The notes under the pieces were generated by a model. The model had not been told where the DNA came from and searched no databases. It saw nothing but the letters and a program-made list of their open reading frames with translations. From contig NZ_BJYT01000030.1 of NCBI RefSeq assembly GCF_007991655.1, forward strand, positions 1 to 57,178: DNA of 57,178 bases, in the 5' to 3' direction. The stretch comes from Segetibacter aerophilus. Lineage in GTDB: Bacteria > Bacteroidota > Bacteroidia > Chitinophagales > Chitinophagaceae. The position numbers and the translations under genes were made by a program. Shown piece by piece: positions 42,868-50,080 of this stretch. How positions within the stretch are numbered: position 1 is the first letter of the stretch; each line of letters begins with the position of its first letter.

Positions 42868-43278
42868 TTACTTTAATCCTTTGTTATGTTCATTCGGTTG
42901 TAATAAATCCCAAAGATTTCCGTACAGGTCTGCAAAAACTGCAACCACCCCGTATTTTTCCTCTCTTGGCGGTCTCACAAAATTGATATTTCTTTCCAGC
43001 ATCCTATTATAGTCTCTCCAAAAATCATCTGTATATAAAAATAAAAAAACTCTACCTCCTGCTTGATTTCCGATACTTGCAACTTGTTCCCCATTAACAG
43101 CCTTAGCAAATAAAAGGCAACATTCTTTTGCGCCTGTCGGTGCCACCAGAACCCATCTTTTATCTTCGGACAATTTGGTATCTTCAAGTAGTTCAAAGTT
43201 TAATTTTTCTATATAAAACTTTATCGCTTCGTCATAATCATTCACTAGTAAAGTAATATGTGAGATTCTCTGTTTCAT
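42868..43278 (-). CDS. VOC (glyoxalase-like) superfamily protein
   Basis: Protein of 136 residues of the vicinal-oxygen-chelate fold. It starts RISHITLLVNDYDEAIKFY, contains FELLEDTKL and VLVAPTGAKECCLLF, and ends VAVFADLYGNLWDLLQ. Both halves of the double beta-alpha-beta-beta-beta unit are present. Members with this pattern are usually annotated as glyoxalase-like. It is the first minus-strand unit of the array, with repeat D 39 bases before its start. Such VOC genes are common cargo of gene cassettes. Confidence 0.88.
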   Translation of the reverse strand: MKQRISHITLLVNDYDEAIKFYIEKLNFELLEDTKLSEDKRWVLVAPTGAKECCLLFAKAVNGEQVASIGNQAGGRVFLFLYTDDFWRDYNRMLERNINFVRPPREEKYGVVAVFADLYGNLWDLLQPNEHNKGLK

Positions 43279-43317
43279 TTAATGCTTTAATAAAATCTGT
43301 CTATACTTTAGAAAAAA

Positions 43318-43457
43318 TTGCCACCAACGTAAAAACGTTTTATGGAGTTGTGGCATCTAAAACGACAGTTCAATTAACCACAAAAGCAAAATAGGGATTT
43401 GTAGTTGAATGCCTAACCTCCCGCCACAATTTCATCAACACAATGTTGCATGCAGTG
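43318..43457. repeat. Cassette-array repeat D (~140 bp, inverted arms)
   Basis: Edge TTGCCACCAACG (43318-43329). The arm GTTTTATGGAGTTGTGGC (43337-43354) pairs with GCCACAATTTCATCAACAC (43423-43441), with two mismatches in the inner 13 bases; about 68 bases lie between the arms. GCCTAAC (43411-43417) in the loop-side region recalls the RYYYAAC core of integron attC sites. It aligns along its length with repeat B. Confidence 0.75.
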
Positions 43458-43488
43458 CTGCTTTGTTTATGGGATTTCTTGCACAACG

Positions 43489-43545
43489 AAGGATGAATAG
43501 TTAACCTCAAGCGCAATTGTTGCTCCCAGGCCCTGCTATTACCAG
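43489..43545. repeat. Partial copy of the repeat E segment
   Basis: AAGGATGAATAGTTAACCTC onward matches 42511-42568 at about 46 of 58 positions by eye. Its CAAGCGCAATT also matches the bases next to edge A (39664-39674). It may be the remnant of a further unit at the upstream end of the array. Confidence 0.65.
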
Positions 43546-43683
43546 TTAGGTAACTTACAATATCTTCTTAGTCAAAGAACTTAGGTTGATAACACAATGC
43601 CTTTTTCTTAACACGTTGGTATGACTGCGCGGATAAGAATCTCGAGGGCCTTAAAGAAAAGTACCCAACCGCCTATAGAAAGG

Positions 43684-43936
43684 GTCAAAAACATTTAGGA
43701 AAATCGTGAAAACGTTGTATGGAATCAAGAAAACGTTACAGGAAATCACGAGAAACCGTGAGGGAATGATAAAAACTTTGCGTAGAATCAGCAAAACATT
43801 GCAGGAAATCTTAAAACCGTTGCATGAAGTCATGAAAACATTGCAGCAAATCATAAGAACCTTGCAGCAAATCTTAAAACCCTTGCAGGAAATCGCGAAA
43901 AAATTGCAGGAAGTCAAGAAAACCTTGCAGGAAGTC
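43684..43936 (+). repeat. 21-bp minisatellite that reads as heptads
   Basis: Eleven in-phase 21-bp units from 43706 to 43936, each of the form AAAACnTTGCAGGAAATC. A twelfth, 22-base unit (43684-43705) carries a TAG and is out of frame. On the plus strand a GTG-started frame (43706-43951, 81 codons) reads as heptads KTLQEIx repeated eleven times, an ideal coiled-coil pattern. No ribosome site or promoter is evident, so I list it as a repeat. The rest of 43546-44292 holds nothing else I can name. Confidence 0.85.
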
Positions 43937-44292
43937 GACATTTGTACTTGACTATTCTTTATAATATTTTCTTTGTTGCTTGCCCTAAAAAGAAATAAAA
44001 AAAGGCCTCTGAAAACGAAAAAGCCCATTTCCGGAATTGGTATTCAATGAGCTTTTGTACTACCGTGGTGAAAATCATTTATCCCTTGATGCTTTAAGTG
44101 TTTTCGGCTTTTTTTTAGTTTAGAAGACAAAAAAGAAACGGCCTGAAAACCAACTGCTGAAGACACAGTAGCACAACTGCTAAAACAAAGAATATTAACG
44201 GGAATGGGCATATCGTTCCTTTCTTAAATTTTCTTTGGCTACTTTCCTTGTTTTAAAAGGCGACGATACCAGTTAGACCCACGGGAGTTACA

Positions 44293-44481
44293 TTAACTAA
44301 TGGGAGGCTTAATTTCTAAATTCCTTTCTGAAATTAACTTCAATACTCTAGCAAGACTTATCGCACTATATAAACGCCTTTCTTTTTGGATCGTTAACGT
44401 CAACTGTTTCAATTCTTCAAAGTTAGCTTGCGGAATTAGATCCTCTAGCTCCTCGTAGGTGTATGATAACTCGTCATTCAT
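44293..44481 (-). CDS. Small helical protein, paralogue of the protein at 45765
   Basis: Protein of 62 residues, not recognised. It is rich in Glu and Leu, probably two or three helices. It aligns without gaps to the 65-residue protein at 45765-45962, with about 15 identities over 56 positions, including YxxEELEDL-like, EL, RLY and I-ER. It lies upstream of, and divergent from, the first receiver gene. Its promoter (44487-44494) would give a leaderless mRNA. The pairing of such proteins with receivers may be meaningful. Confidence 0.65.
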   Translation of the reverse strand: MNDELSYTYEELEDLIPQANFEELKQLTLTIQKERRLYSAISLARVLKLISERNLEIKPPIS

Positions 44482-44486
44482 ATGTC

Positions 44487-44494
44487 CAAATATA
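44487..44494 (-). promoter_or_regulatory. -7 box TATATTTG for a near-leaderless mRNA
   Basis: On the minus strand TATATTTG matches TAnnTTTG exactly and lies only five bases before the ATG at 44481. Transcription starting at the usual distance would begin at or within a few bases of the start codon. Confidence 0.55.
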
Positions 44495-44838
44495 CATATA
44501 TATATAAATATGTATGCTTCTAACCGGCAATTAAAAATAAAAACTCCTCACATTTCTGTAAGGCTTTCAAAACAAACCATTAATCAAGAACAGTACTTAA
44601 CATACCTGGAACATATAATAATTACAAACAAGACAATGTTATAGAAAATCTTTACTCTTCTTTTTTTGTCGTTTTAAGTGTAAACCTGACTTAAAAAATT
44701 ATTGACCAGGTTGAATGTTTGGGTAGTTAACCGTTTGTATTAGAGATTTAGCAATGCTCCATTACTCATCAACTTTTAAATACACACAAACAACGTTATA
44801 GCCGTGGAAGTCCAACATACCAGTTTCTCCACGCGGCC

Positions 44839-44866
44839 GCCCCGTTTCTATGGGGCTTTGTTGTTT
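44839..44866 (+). terminator. Terminator-like hairpin with no obvious upstream gene
   Basis: GCCCC (44839-44843) pairs with GGGGC (44852-44856) and is followed by TTTGTTGTTT. The stem is short. No plus-strand gene ends nearby, so it may end a small RNA or be left over from a lost gene. Confidence 0.4.
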
Positions 44867-45010
44867 CTACAAAAAACAGAATGTTATTAGAGACTAGAAT
44901 TGTTAGAAAGACTAAAAAGCTTACCCATATAGTGAACCTTCTTTGATGGGTGTAGATTTAATGATATTACAAAAATTGATGAATGACATTTTAGGAGTTA
45001 TCTTTCCTGC

Positions 45011-45460
45011 ATGGATAAAAACGGCGAAATAATTTTTATTGAAGATGACTTAGACGACCGGCAACTTTTTGAGGAGGCTTATCGAGAATTAGCAATTCCA
45101 AATCCACTAGTCGTTTTTAAAAACGGACATATGGCATACCAATACTTCAACAACATGAAAAAAGCCCTATTTCTCATAATCTCGGATATTAATATGCCGA
45201 TAATGACTGGCATAGAGTTAAGAGACAAAATGCAGCAAGTGGGCGAAATGAAGTTACGTACTATTCCTTTTTTGTTCCTTACAACCGGAACGTCACCAAA
45301 AAATATCTTGTATTCATATAGTCACTCTGCACAAGGCTTCTTTCAAAAGCCGAATTCTTATCTTGATCTGAAAATTCTCTTGCAAAACATACATACATAT
45401 TGGTCAAGTTGCACAGAAGCTACCTTTTCTAACCTTCCGCCACAGAGAGAAACAATCTAG
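45011..45460 (+). CDS. Stand-alone response-regulator receiver protein, copy 1
   Basis: Protein of 149 residues made of a single CheY-like receiver. Acidic pocket Glu11-Asp12, phospho-acceptor Asp59 in ISDINMP, Thr92 in FLTTGT, and Lys113 in FFQKP are all present. There is no output domain; a short tail (about 130-149) follows. Such receivers work as phospho-relay or protein-interaction partners. It is 134/149 identical to the protein at 46045 by count. No histidine kinase gene is adjacent; the nearest is at 47460. Confidence 0.92.
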   Translation: MDKNGEIIFIEDDLDDRQLFEEAYRELAIPNPLVVFKNGHMAYQYFNNMKKALFLIISDINMPIMTGIELRDKMQQVGEMKLRTIPFLFLTTGTSPKNILYSYSHSAQGFFQKPNSYLDLKILLQNIHTYWSSCTEATFSNLPPQRETI

Positions 45461-45526
45461 GTGATTTTCATCATTTACCTTTCGTCGTCTAACACCTATA
45501 TAGTTACTTTTAAGAGTCTATCAAAA

Positions 45527-45554
45527 GGGCTAATTTTTTTAAATATTTTAGCCC
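45527..45554 (+). terminator. Hairpin after receiver copy 1
   Basis: GGGCTAA (45527-45533) pairs with TTAGCCC (45548-45554) around an AT-rich loop, 66 bases after the stop of receiver copy 1. The T run is in the loop rather than after the stem, so this is a weak terminator candidate. Confidence 0.4.
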
Positions 45555-45696
45555 CTATCGGTGGACAATAAACATCAGGACTATCGATATTGGAGTTTTC
45601 AGAAAGTTGCTCAATTATTCTTGTACCTACGCAGAAAATAGTTGTTCCCCCATCACTTCCCAATAGTCTATATCAAACCGAAAAGCTAAACTATAT

Positions 45697-45725
45697 AAAA
45701 GTCTCGCAGAGATGCGAGGCTTTTT
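45697..45725 (+). terminator. Rho-independent terminator
   Basis: AAAAGTCTCGCA (45697-45708) pairs with TGCGAGGCTTTT (45713-45724), with one T-G pair, around the loop GAGA, and ends in TTTTT. It separates receiver copy 1 from the small protein gene at 45765. Confidence 0.8.
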
Positions 45726-45764
45726 AACTTTATTATATTTCGAAAAAATTGTTTTTTTGCGCAA

Positions 45765-45962
45765 ATGATGGGAGAACCAACTTATAGTATAGAGAGGCTG
45801 CGACTTGAGATAAAGGAATGCCAAATGAAGGAGTTAAGCGATGTGGCGATTTTTGTTTATAGAGAAATGAGACTTTACAAACTATATGAGTTTAGAGAGA
45901 TTTGTGTATTAATAAATGAAAGACTGGCGCATCTGGTACCGGCGGAAAACACATTATTGTAA
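45765..45962 (+). CDS. Small helical protein, paralogue of the protein at 44293
   Basis: Protein of 65 residues, not recognised, with no signal or membrane segment. It aligns ungapped with the 62-residue protein at 44293-44481: both have Y near 6, EL in the middle, a RLY triplet, LI-ER near 48-52 and Pro at 58. It lies 82 bases upstream of receiver copy 2 on the same strand, so the two may be co-transcribed. A second ATG directly follows the first. Confidence 0.65.
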   Translation: MMGEPTYSIERLRLEIKECQMKELSDVAIFVYREMRLYKLYEFREICVLINERLAHLVPAENTLL

Positions 45963-46044
45963 TCGTGGTCTAACTGGTATACGTGTAGATTTAATGATGT
46001 TATCCAATTTTTACTAATGATATTTTCGAAGCTATTTTTCCTGC

Positions 46045-46494
46045 ATGGATAAAAACGGTGAAATAATTTTTATTGAAGATGACTTAGATGACCGGCAACT
46101 TTTCGAGGAGGCTTATCGAGAATTAGCAATTCCAAATCCCCTAGTCGTTTTTAAAAACGGACTTACGGCATACGAATACTTCAACAACACGAAAAAAACG
46201 CTATTTCTGATAATCTCGGATATTAATATGCCAATAATGACTGGCATAGAATTAAGAGACAAAATGCAGCAAGTGGGCGAAATGAGGTTACGTACTATTC
46301 CTTTTTTGTTCCTTACAACTGGAACGTCACCCAATAATATTTTATATTCATATAGCCACTCCGTACAAGGCTTCTTTCAAAAACCGACTTCTTATTTTGA
46401 CCTGAAACTTCTCCTGCAAAACATATATACATACTGGGTAAGTTGCACAGAAGCTACCTTTTCTAACCTGCCACCACAGGGAAAAACAATCTAG
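46045..46494 (+). CDS. Stand-alone response-regulator receiver protein, copy 2
   Basis: Protein of 149 residues, the near-twin of the protein at 45011. All receiver residues are kept (Glu11, Asp12, Asp59, Thr92, Lys113). The 15 differences include His40-Met41 to Leu-Thr, Asn115 to Thr and Arg146 to Gly, mostly away from the active site. The duplication also includes about 65 bases before the ATG (shared GTGTAGATTTAATGAT and TTTCCTGCATGGATAAAAAC) and about 55 bases after the stop. Confidence 0.92.
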   Translation: MDKNGEIIFIEDDLDDRQLFEEAYRELAIPNPLVVFKNGLTAYEYFNNTKKTLFLIISDINMPIMTGIELRDKMQQVGEMRLRTIPFLFLTTGTSPNNILYSYSHSVQGFFQKPTSYFDLKLLLQNIYTYWVSCTEATFSNLPPQGKTI

Positions 46495-46670
46495 GTTTTT
46501 CATCTATTTACCTTTCGTGATCTAACACATATATAGTTACGTTTCAAGACAAGGAAAGTGACAATTTCTAGATAAGACCTTCTCTAAAAAACCAGAGTCA
46601 GGGTAAGTATGCATGCACGGGATGAATGCAGCGGTAATAACTTATTACTACCGTCCCCGTATAGACCCCC

Positions 46671-46711
46671 GAAAAACAAAAATGCCTTGCAATTTTAAAT
46701 TGCAAGGCATT
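46671..46711 (-). terminator. Near-perfect palindromic terminator of the tRNA-Gly/tRNA-Leu unit
   Basis: AATGCCTTGCAATTT and AAATTGCAAGGCATT are perfectly complementary over 15 bases with a single central base. On the minus strand the stem is followed by TTTTTGTTTTT. It lies 15 bases after the tRNA-Leu 3' end. Confidence 0.9.
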
Positions 46712-46725
46712 AGTTATTGTATTTG

Positions 46726-46811
46726 TACCCGGGATGGGAGTTGAACCCACACTCCCGTTGCGGGGAACAGGATTTTAAGTCCTGCGTGTCTACCAGTTCC
46801 ACCACCCGGGT
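46726..46811 (-). tRNA. tRNA-Leu (anticodon TAA)
   Basis: 86 bases on the minus strand. The acceptor arms ACCCGGG and CCCGGGT pair over seven bases, the discriminator is A, and the anticodon stem GCAGGA/TCCTGT holds the loop with TAA. A long variable arm (CCCCGCAACGGG) and the T arm with GGTTCAACTCC are present. CCA is not encoded. It lies downstream of tRNA-Gly in the same transcript. Confidence 0.92.
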
Positions 46812-46853
46812 ATACCAAAAAAAAATCCATCCTTTCAGATGGAATTTTCTCAG

Positions 46854-46926
<73 letters not shown>

Positions 46927-47055
46927 ATTATTTTTAAGAACTTTTGCTTATCGGTAATTTCCTACTTTTTAAGCTTGTCAACCTGACTTTCGTCGTTGAT
47001 TTTGGAGTGCAAAAATAGCAAACCAACTATAACCACCAAATTTCTTTTATACTTT

Positions 47056-47271
47056 TTACTTGTATTTAGGTTTATACAAAGTGTTGTCAGGCACTTCTAC
47101 ATCTGGCTTACCGTCGTAGCTCTTCGTGTATAGTTTATAGCAAGCTCCAAATATAAAAGCAATCATACAGAAAAGTGTTACGTAGTACAAAAACCTTGAT
47201 GACATCACCCAGTTAAACCCGAGGTCTTTCTCTTTATGCTCCTGTATCTGTTCGTTTATATCATTTACCAT
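47056..47271 (-). CDS. Small single-span membrane protein
   Basis: Protein of 71 residues with one membrane helix (about 28-47, YYVTLFCMIAFIFGACYKLY), a charged N-terminal part (EQIQEHKEKDLGFNW) and a Pro-rich C-terminal tail (VPDNTLYKPKYK). No family recognised. The start at 47271 is chosen because the 35 residues before it in the same frame look random; the longer form would begin at 47376 and overlap the histidine kinase region. It is divergent from the histidine kinase gene. Confidence 0.55.
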   Translation of the reverse strand: MVNDINEQIQEHKEKDLGFNWVMSSRFLYYVTLFCMIAFIFGACYKLYTKSYDGKPDVEVPDNTLYKPKYK

Positions 47272-47459
47272 ACTGCTGAAATTGCGTTGCAAAAATAAGG
47301 GACATCGATTAAAAAAAAGTGTATTTATAGCTTTTAGATAAATGTTTTTAGTAAAAGTATTTGCCTCCAATTGCAATATTCCCTTTATCTAATGGTAACG
47401 CTATAGAAACCGGAAAAAACCTGCGCTTCTGCAGCGATCGTTATCGACCAAGAAAAAAT

Positions 47460-48650
47460 ATGAATAAGCAAAAGCTTATCTATTTTCGGGATATGATTCA
47501 ACAGTGGTTTAATTGGCGGACTGCACTAACGCTGTTTGCCGTTTGTATTGTAACCGGAACTATCTTTTACTCAAACTATTTGTCTAAAAAAATTGGGGCT
47601 GAAGAAAAACAAAAAGTAGAGACATGGGTAGAAGCTCAAAAAACAATCTTAACAGCTACTGAACAAACGAACCTGAATCTTGCCATTCGAATATCTACCG
47701 GAAATGATGACATCCCTATCATTGAAACAAATGAAAAAGATAGCATAACTAATAACTATGTAAACCTGGACTCGGCTAAAGTAAACGCGGACAAAAATTA
47801 CCTCTCCGAAAAATTAAGAGAATTTAAACGTGTTCATCCGGCACCGATCATATTGCCTATACCGGAAAAACCGAATGCCGAAAACCGGTATTACTATGGG
47901 GAGAGCAGGCTGCAAAAAGAAGTTAGGTATTACCCGATCGTCCAACTAATTATTATCGGCTTATTCATAATCATTACTGTAATTGCTCAAAGGAGCCGTT
48001 ACCAGAATACCCAAAACCAGGTTTGGGCCGGACTTGCAAAAGAAACGGCCCATCAACTGGGAACGCCTGTGACCAGCCTTGAAGGTTGGGTTGAGGTTTT
48101 GAGAGATATTCCGGGAAACGAAAAACTCGTTGGCGAAATAGAAAAAGATGTGAACCGGCTGAAGCTCATCTCTGACCGTTTTGGAAAAATCGGTAGCATT
48201 CCTAAGTTGGAAGAGCGCAACCTGGTAGAGCAGATTACCAGCATGATCGATTACATAAAGAAAAGAGCAAGCGGCAAGGTACAGTTCACCTTTAATACGA
48301 ATGGTGAAACTAATATTCCCGCGATGGTTTCGCCACCGCTATTCGATTGGGTGATAGAAAACCTGTTGAAGAACGCACTCGATGCAATGGAAGGAAAAGG
48401 CAAAATAGATGTGACGGTTAAAGATGAAGTTGCTACGGTAGTTATCGACGTAAAAGACAACGGCAAAGGCATCAGCAAACAAAATATCGCGAAAGTTTTT
48501 AAACCTGGCTTTACGACTAAAAAGCGCGGATGGGGTCTTGGACTAACGTTAACCCAACGAATAGTAGAACAATACCACAGGGGTAAAATCTTCGTAAAAC
48601 AATCTGAAATAGGCAAGGGAACTACTTTTAGAATTGTGCTGAACAAGTAG
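47460..48650 (+). CDS. Membrane sensor histidine kinase
   Basis: Protein of 396 residues. Two helices (about 20-38 and 160-180) frame a periplasmic sensor region of about 120 residues, followed by a dimerisation/H box VWAGLAKETAHQLGTP with His198 as the phospho-acceptor. The ATPase domain has ENLLKNALDAM (N box), VKDNGKGIS (G1), FTTKKRGWGLGLTLT (F/G2) and KGTTFRIVL at the end. There is no HAMP, PAS or receiver domain. The ATG at 47460 puts the first helix near the start; an in-frame ATG at 47361 would add 33 unlikely residues. No regulator gene is adjacent. Confidence 0.9.
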   Translation: MNKQKLIYFRDMIQQWFNWRTALTLFAVCIVTGTIFYSNYLSKKIGAEEKQKVETWVEAQKTILTATEQTNLNLAIRISTGNDDIPIIETNEKDSITNNYVNLDSAKVNADKNYLSEKLREFKRVHPAPIILPIPEKPNAENRYYYGESRLQKEVRYYPIVQLIIIGLFIIITVIAQRSRYQNTQNQVWAGLAKETAHQLGTPVTSLEGWVEVLRDIPGNEKLVGEIEKDVNRLKLISDRFGKIGSIPKLEERNLVEQITSMIDYIKKRASGKVQFTFNTNGETNIPAMVSPPLFDWVIENLLKNALDAMEGKGKIDVTVKDEVATVVIDVKDNGKGISKQNIAKVFKPGFTTKKRGWGLGLTLTQRIVEQYHRGKIFVKQSEIGKGTTFRIVLNK

Positions 48651-48670
48651 TTTTGAGTAAATGATTTTAC

Positions 48671-48678
48671 TACATTTG
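48671..48678 (+). promoter_or_regulatory. -7 box TACATTTG for tRNA-Leu(GAG)
   Basis: Exact TAnnTTTG match, ending 11 bases before the first tRNA base (48690). TTTTG at 48651-48655 could serve as -33, though its spacing (15 bases) is slightly short. Confidence 0.6.
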
Positions 48679-48689
48679 CGCTCCCTGCT

Positions 48690-48773
48690 GCGGAGGTGGC
48701 GAAATTGGTAGACGCACTACCTTGAGGTGGTAGCGGGGTAACAGCCGTGGGAGTTCGAATCTCCTCTTCCGCA
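48690..48773 (+). tRNA. tRNA-Leu (anticodon GAG)
   Basis: 84 bases. Acceptor GCGGAGG pairs with CTTCCGC (one G-T pair), discriminator A. Anticodon stem CTACC/GGTAG with loop TTGAGGT (anticodon GAG), a class II long variable arm, and T arm with GTTCGAATC. CCA is not encoded. Confidence 0.93.
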
Positions 48774-48774
48774 C

Positions 48775-48806
48775 AAAGCTCTTGAATATTTCAAGGGCTT
48801 TTTTGT
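48775..48806 (+). terminator. Terminator of tRNA-Leu(GAG)
   Basis: AAAGCTCTTGAA pairs with TTCAAGGGCTTT over 12 positions (one T-G pair) around TAT, then TTTGTTTTT. It starts two bases after the tRNA. Confidence 0.9.
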
Positions 48807-48841
48807 TTTTCGATTAAAACCAAAACAGCACTCGCAGCAGA

Positions 48842-49678
48842 CTAAAAGTCTAATTTGTAAAACTGCGTTGCTGTATTACCAAAAATACTTGCTTGTTCAT
48901 GTGGGCTAAATGAAGCAAAATAATCTGCAACAATTTCATGCGTTTGAGCATAAGAGGCTGCGACAAGACAAACGGGCCAGTCTGACGCAAACATGATCCT
49001 TTCTGTTCCAAAGGCAGCTACAACTACATCAAGATAAGGAGTGAAATCAGCCTTCGTCCAGGTTGTCCATGAAGCTTCCGTAACCATACCTGATACTTTA
49101 CAAAAGACATTTTTACAAGAAGCAAACTGCTGTATGTCTTTTTTCCAATCATCTATTCGATTGTCTTTTATGTTTGGTTTTGCAATATGATCAATTACAA
49201 AAAACTGGTCAGGAAAGGTGCTAACTAACTCAAGCGAATATTTCAGCTGGTCAGGGAAAATCAGGATATCATAAGTAAATCCATATTTATTTAACAGGCT
49301 CACACCTCTTAAAAAGGCAGGACGAAGCATAAAGTCTCGCTGCGTTTCACCCTGCAAAACATGCCTGAAACCTTTCATTTTCTTAAACTGGCTATAATGC
49401 TCCAGGCGCTCTTCTACATTTTCTGCCTGCAGATCAACCCATCCAACTACACCTTTTATAAAATCCCATTTTTCTGCCGTCGACAAATGAAACGCGTTCT
49501 CTTCTTCAGACTGATCGGATTGCACAGTTACACAACCATCGATGCCTGCGTGCTGCAACAACGGTTGAAGATCGACCGGAGAAAAGTCTCTTTGAATAAC
49601 CGCCATGTCATCGGTTATCCAACTGTCTCTGACCGGATCAAACTTCCAGAAGTGCTGGTGTGCATCTATTTTTATCAT
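48842..49678 (-). CDS. Amidohydrolase-2 family protein (sugar-lactonase type)
   Basis: Cytoplasmic TIM-barrel hydrolase of 278 residues. It starts MIKIDAHQHFW (metal-binding HxH), has FFVIDHIAKPN and CKVSGMVTEA in the middle, and MFASDWPVCL with the conserved Asp near the end. This is the amidohydrolase_2 pattern of L-fucono- and L-rhamnono-lactonases. The rhamnose operon nearby makes a deoxysugar lactone a likely substrate (inference). The start at 49678 is chosen because HxH motifs lie near the N-terminus in this family; a longer form from 49735 adds 19 non-homologous residues. Confidence 0.85.
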   Translation of the reverse strand: MIKIDAHQHFWKFDPVRDSWITDDMAVIQRDFSPVDLQPLLQHAGIDGCVTVQSDQSEEENAFHLSTAEKWDFIKGVVGWVDLQAENVEERLEHYSQFKKMKGFRHVLQGETQRDFMLRPAFLRGVSLLNKYGFTYDILIFPDQLKYSLELVSTFPDQFFVIDHIAKPNIKDNRIDDWKKDIQQFASCKNVFCKVSGMVTEASWTTWTKADFTPYLDVVVAAFGTERIMFASDWPVCLVAASYAQTHEIVADYFASFSPHEQASIFGNTATQFYKLDF

Positions 49679-50080
49679 ATTTCTTTTTGTTGACCAACAG
49701 TTGTTTTTTATAGCAACATCCATGCGACGCTCCATTTAAAGGCAGCTCAATCCTGAGCAAAGTCTGCTAAAATTATTTTTTTGAATATAATAAAAAGCGC
49801 GTCAAAAATGTTTAAAACACAAAAAGCAATAACCGCCGTCTTTAAGAAGAAGCACCAGCATCAAGAGCTTTAAAACAAAGTGGCAGCTAGTAATTCAAAC
49901 AAAACGATCACTTGTTCAACACTTTTAACGTCTATTATAAAAGTCGATCCATTTGATAATTAACGGCTTATTAAGCAGATGGCTTCAGAAGGTCAACTAA
50001 ATTATTTAAGATCACCATTCAACTTAATAGTAAATTGGCAATATGCTTTTCTTAGCAACAGAAATACCAAGGCTAACCCG
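49679..50080. other. Interval between the lactonase and the giant adhesin genes
   Basis: About 400 bases of divergent spacer. It holds a small hairpin (GCTCAATCCTGAGC at 49744-49757) and AT-rich sequence. I see no exact TAnnTTTG box and no small gene. An in-frame ATG at 49979 belongs to an unlikely 5' extension of the adhesin gene. Confidence 0.5.

Larger units (their letters stand above)
44482..45010. other. Intergenic interval before the first receiver gene
   Basis: 529 bases. It starts with an alternating AT tract (44491-44511) that includes the minus-strand promoter box, and ends with the first copy of the duplicated receiver leader (from about 44945). A frame of 61 codons from 44459 is not protein-like enough to call. 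A hairpin lies at 44839-44866. I see nothing else. Confidence 0.5.
45461..45764. other. Interval between receiver copy 1 and the small protein gene
   Basis: 304 bases. The first 55 bases belong to the duplicated unit (compare 46495-46549). Then a hairpin at 45527-45554 (GGGCTAA/TTAGCCC) and a terminator at 45697-45725. No gene is seen. Confidence 0.6.

Noticed and set aside
43651-44028. 125-codon minus-strand frame over the minisatellite (Cys/Phe-rich)
   Set aside because: It is the reverse reading of the 21-bp repeat; the repeated Cys-Asn-x-Phe pattern follows from the repeat itself and has no signal or family.
44459-44644. 61-codon plus-strand frame in the AT-rich spacer
   Set aside because: Its N-terminal part is the reverse of the promoter and start of the minus-strand gene; no conserved pattern or ribosome site.
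44839-44866. End of a riboswitch or known small RNA
   Set aside because: Only one short hairpin with a T-rich tail is visible; no conserved aptamer core could be recognised.
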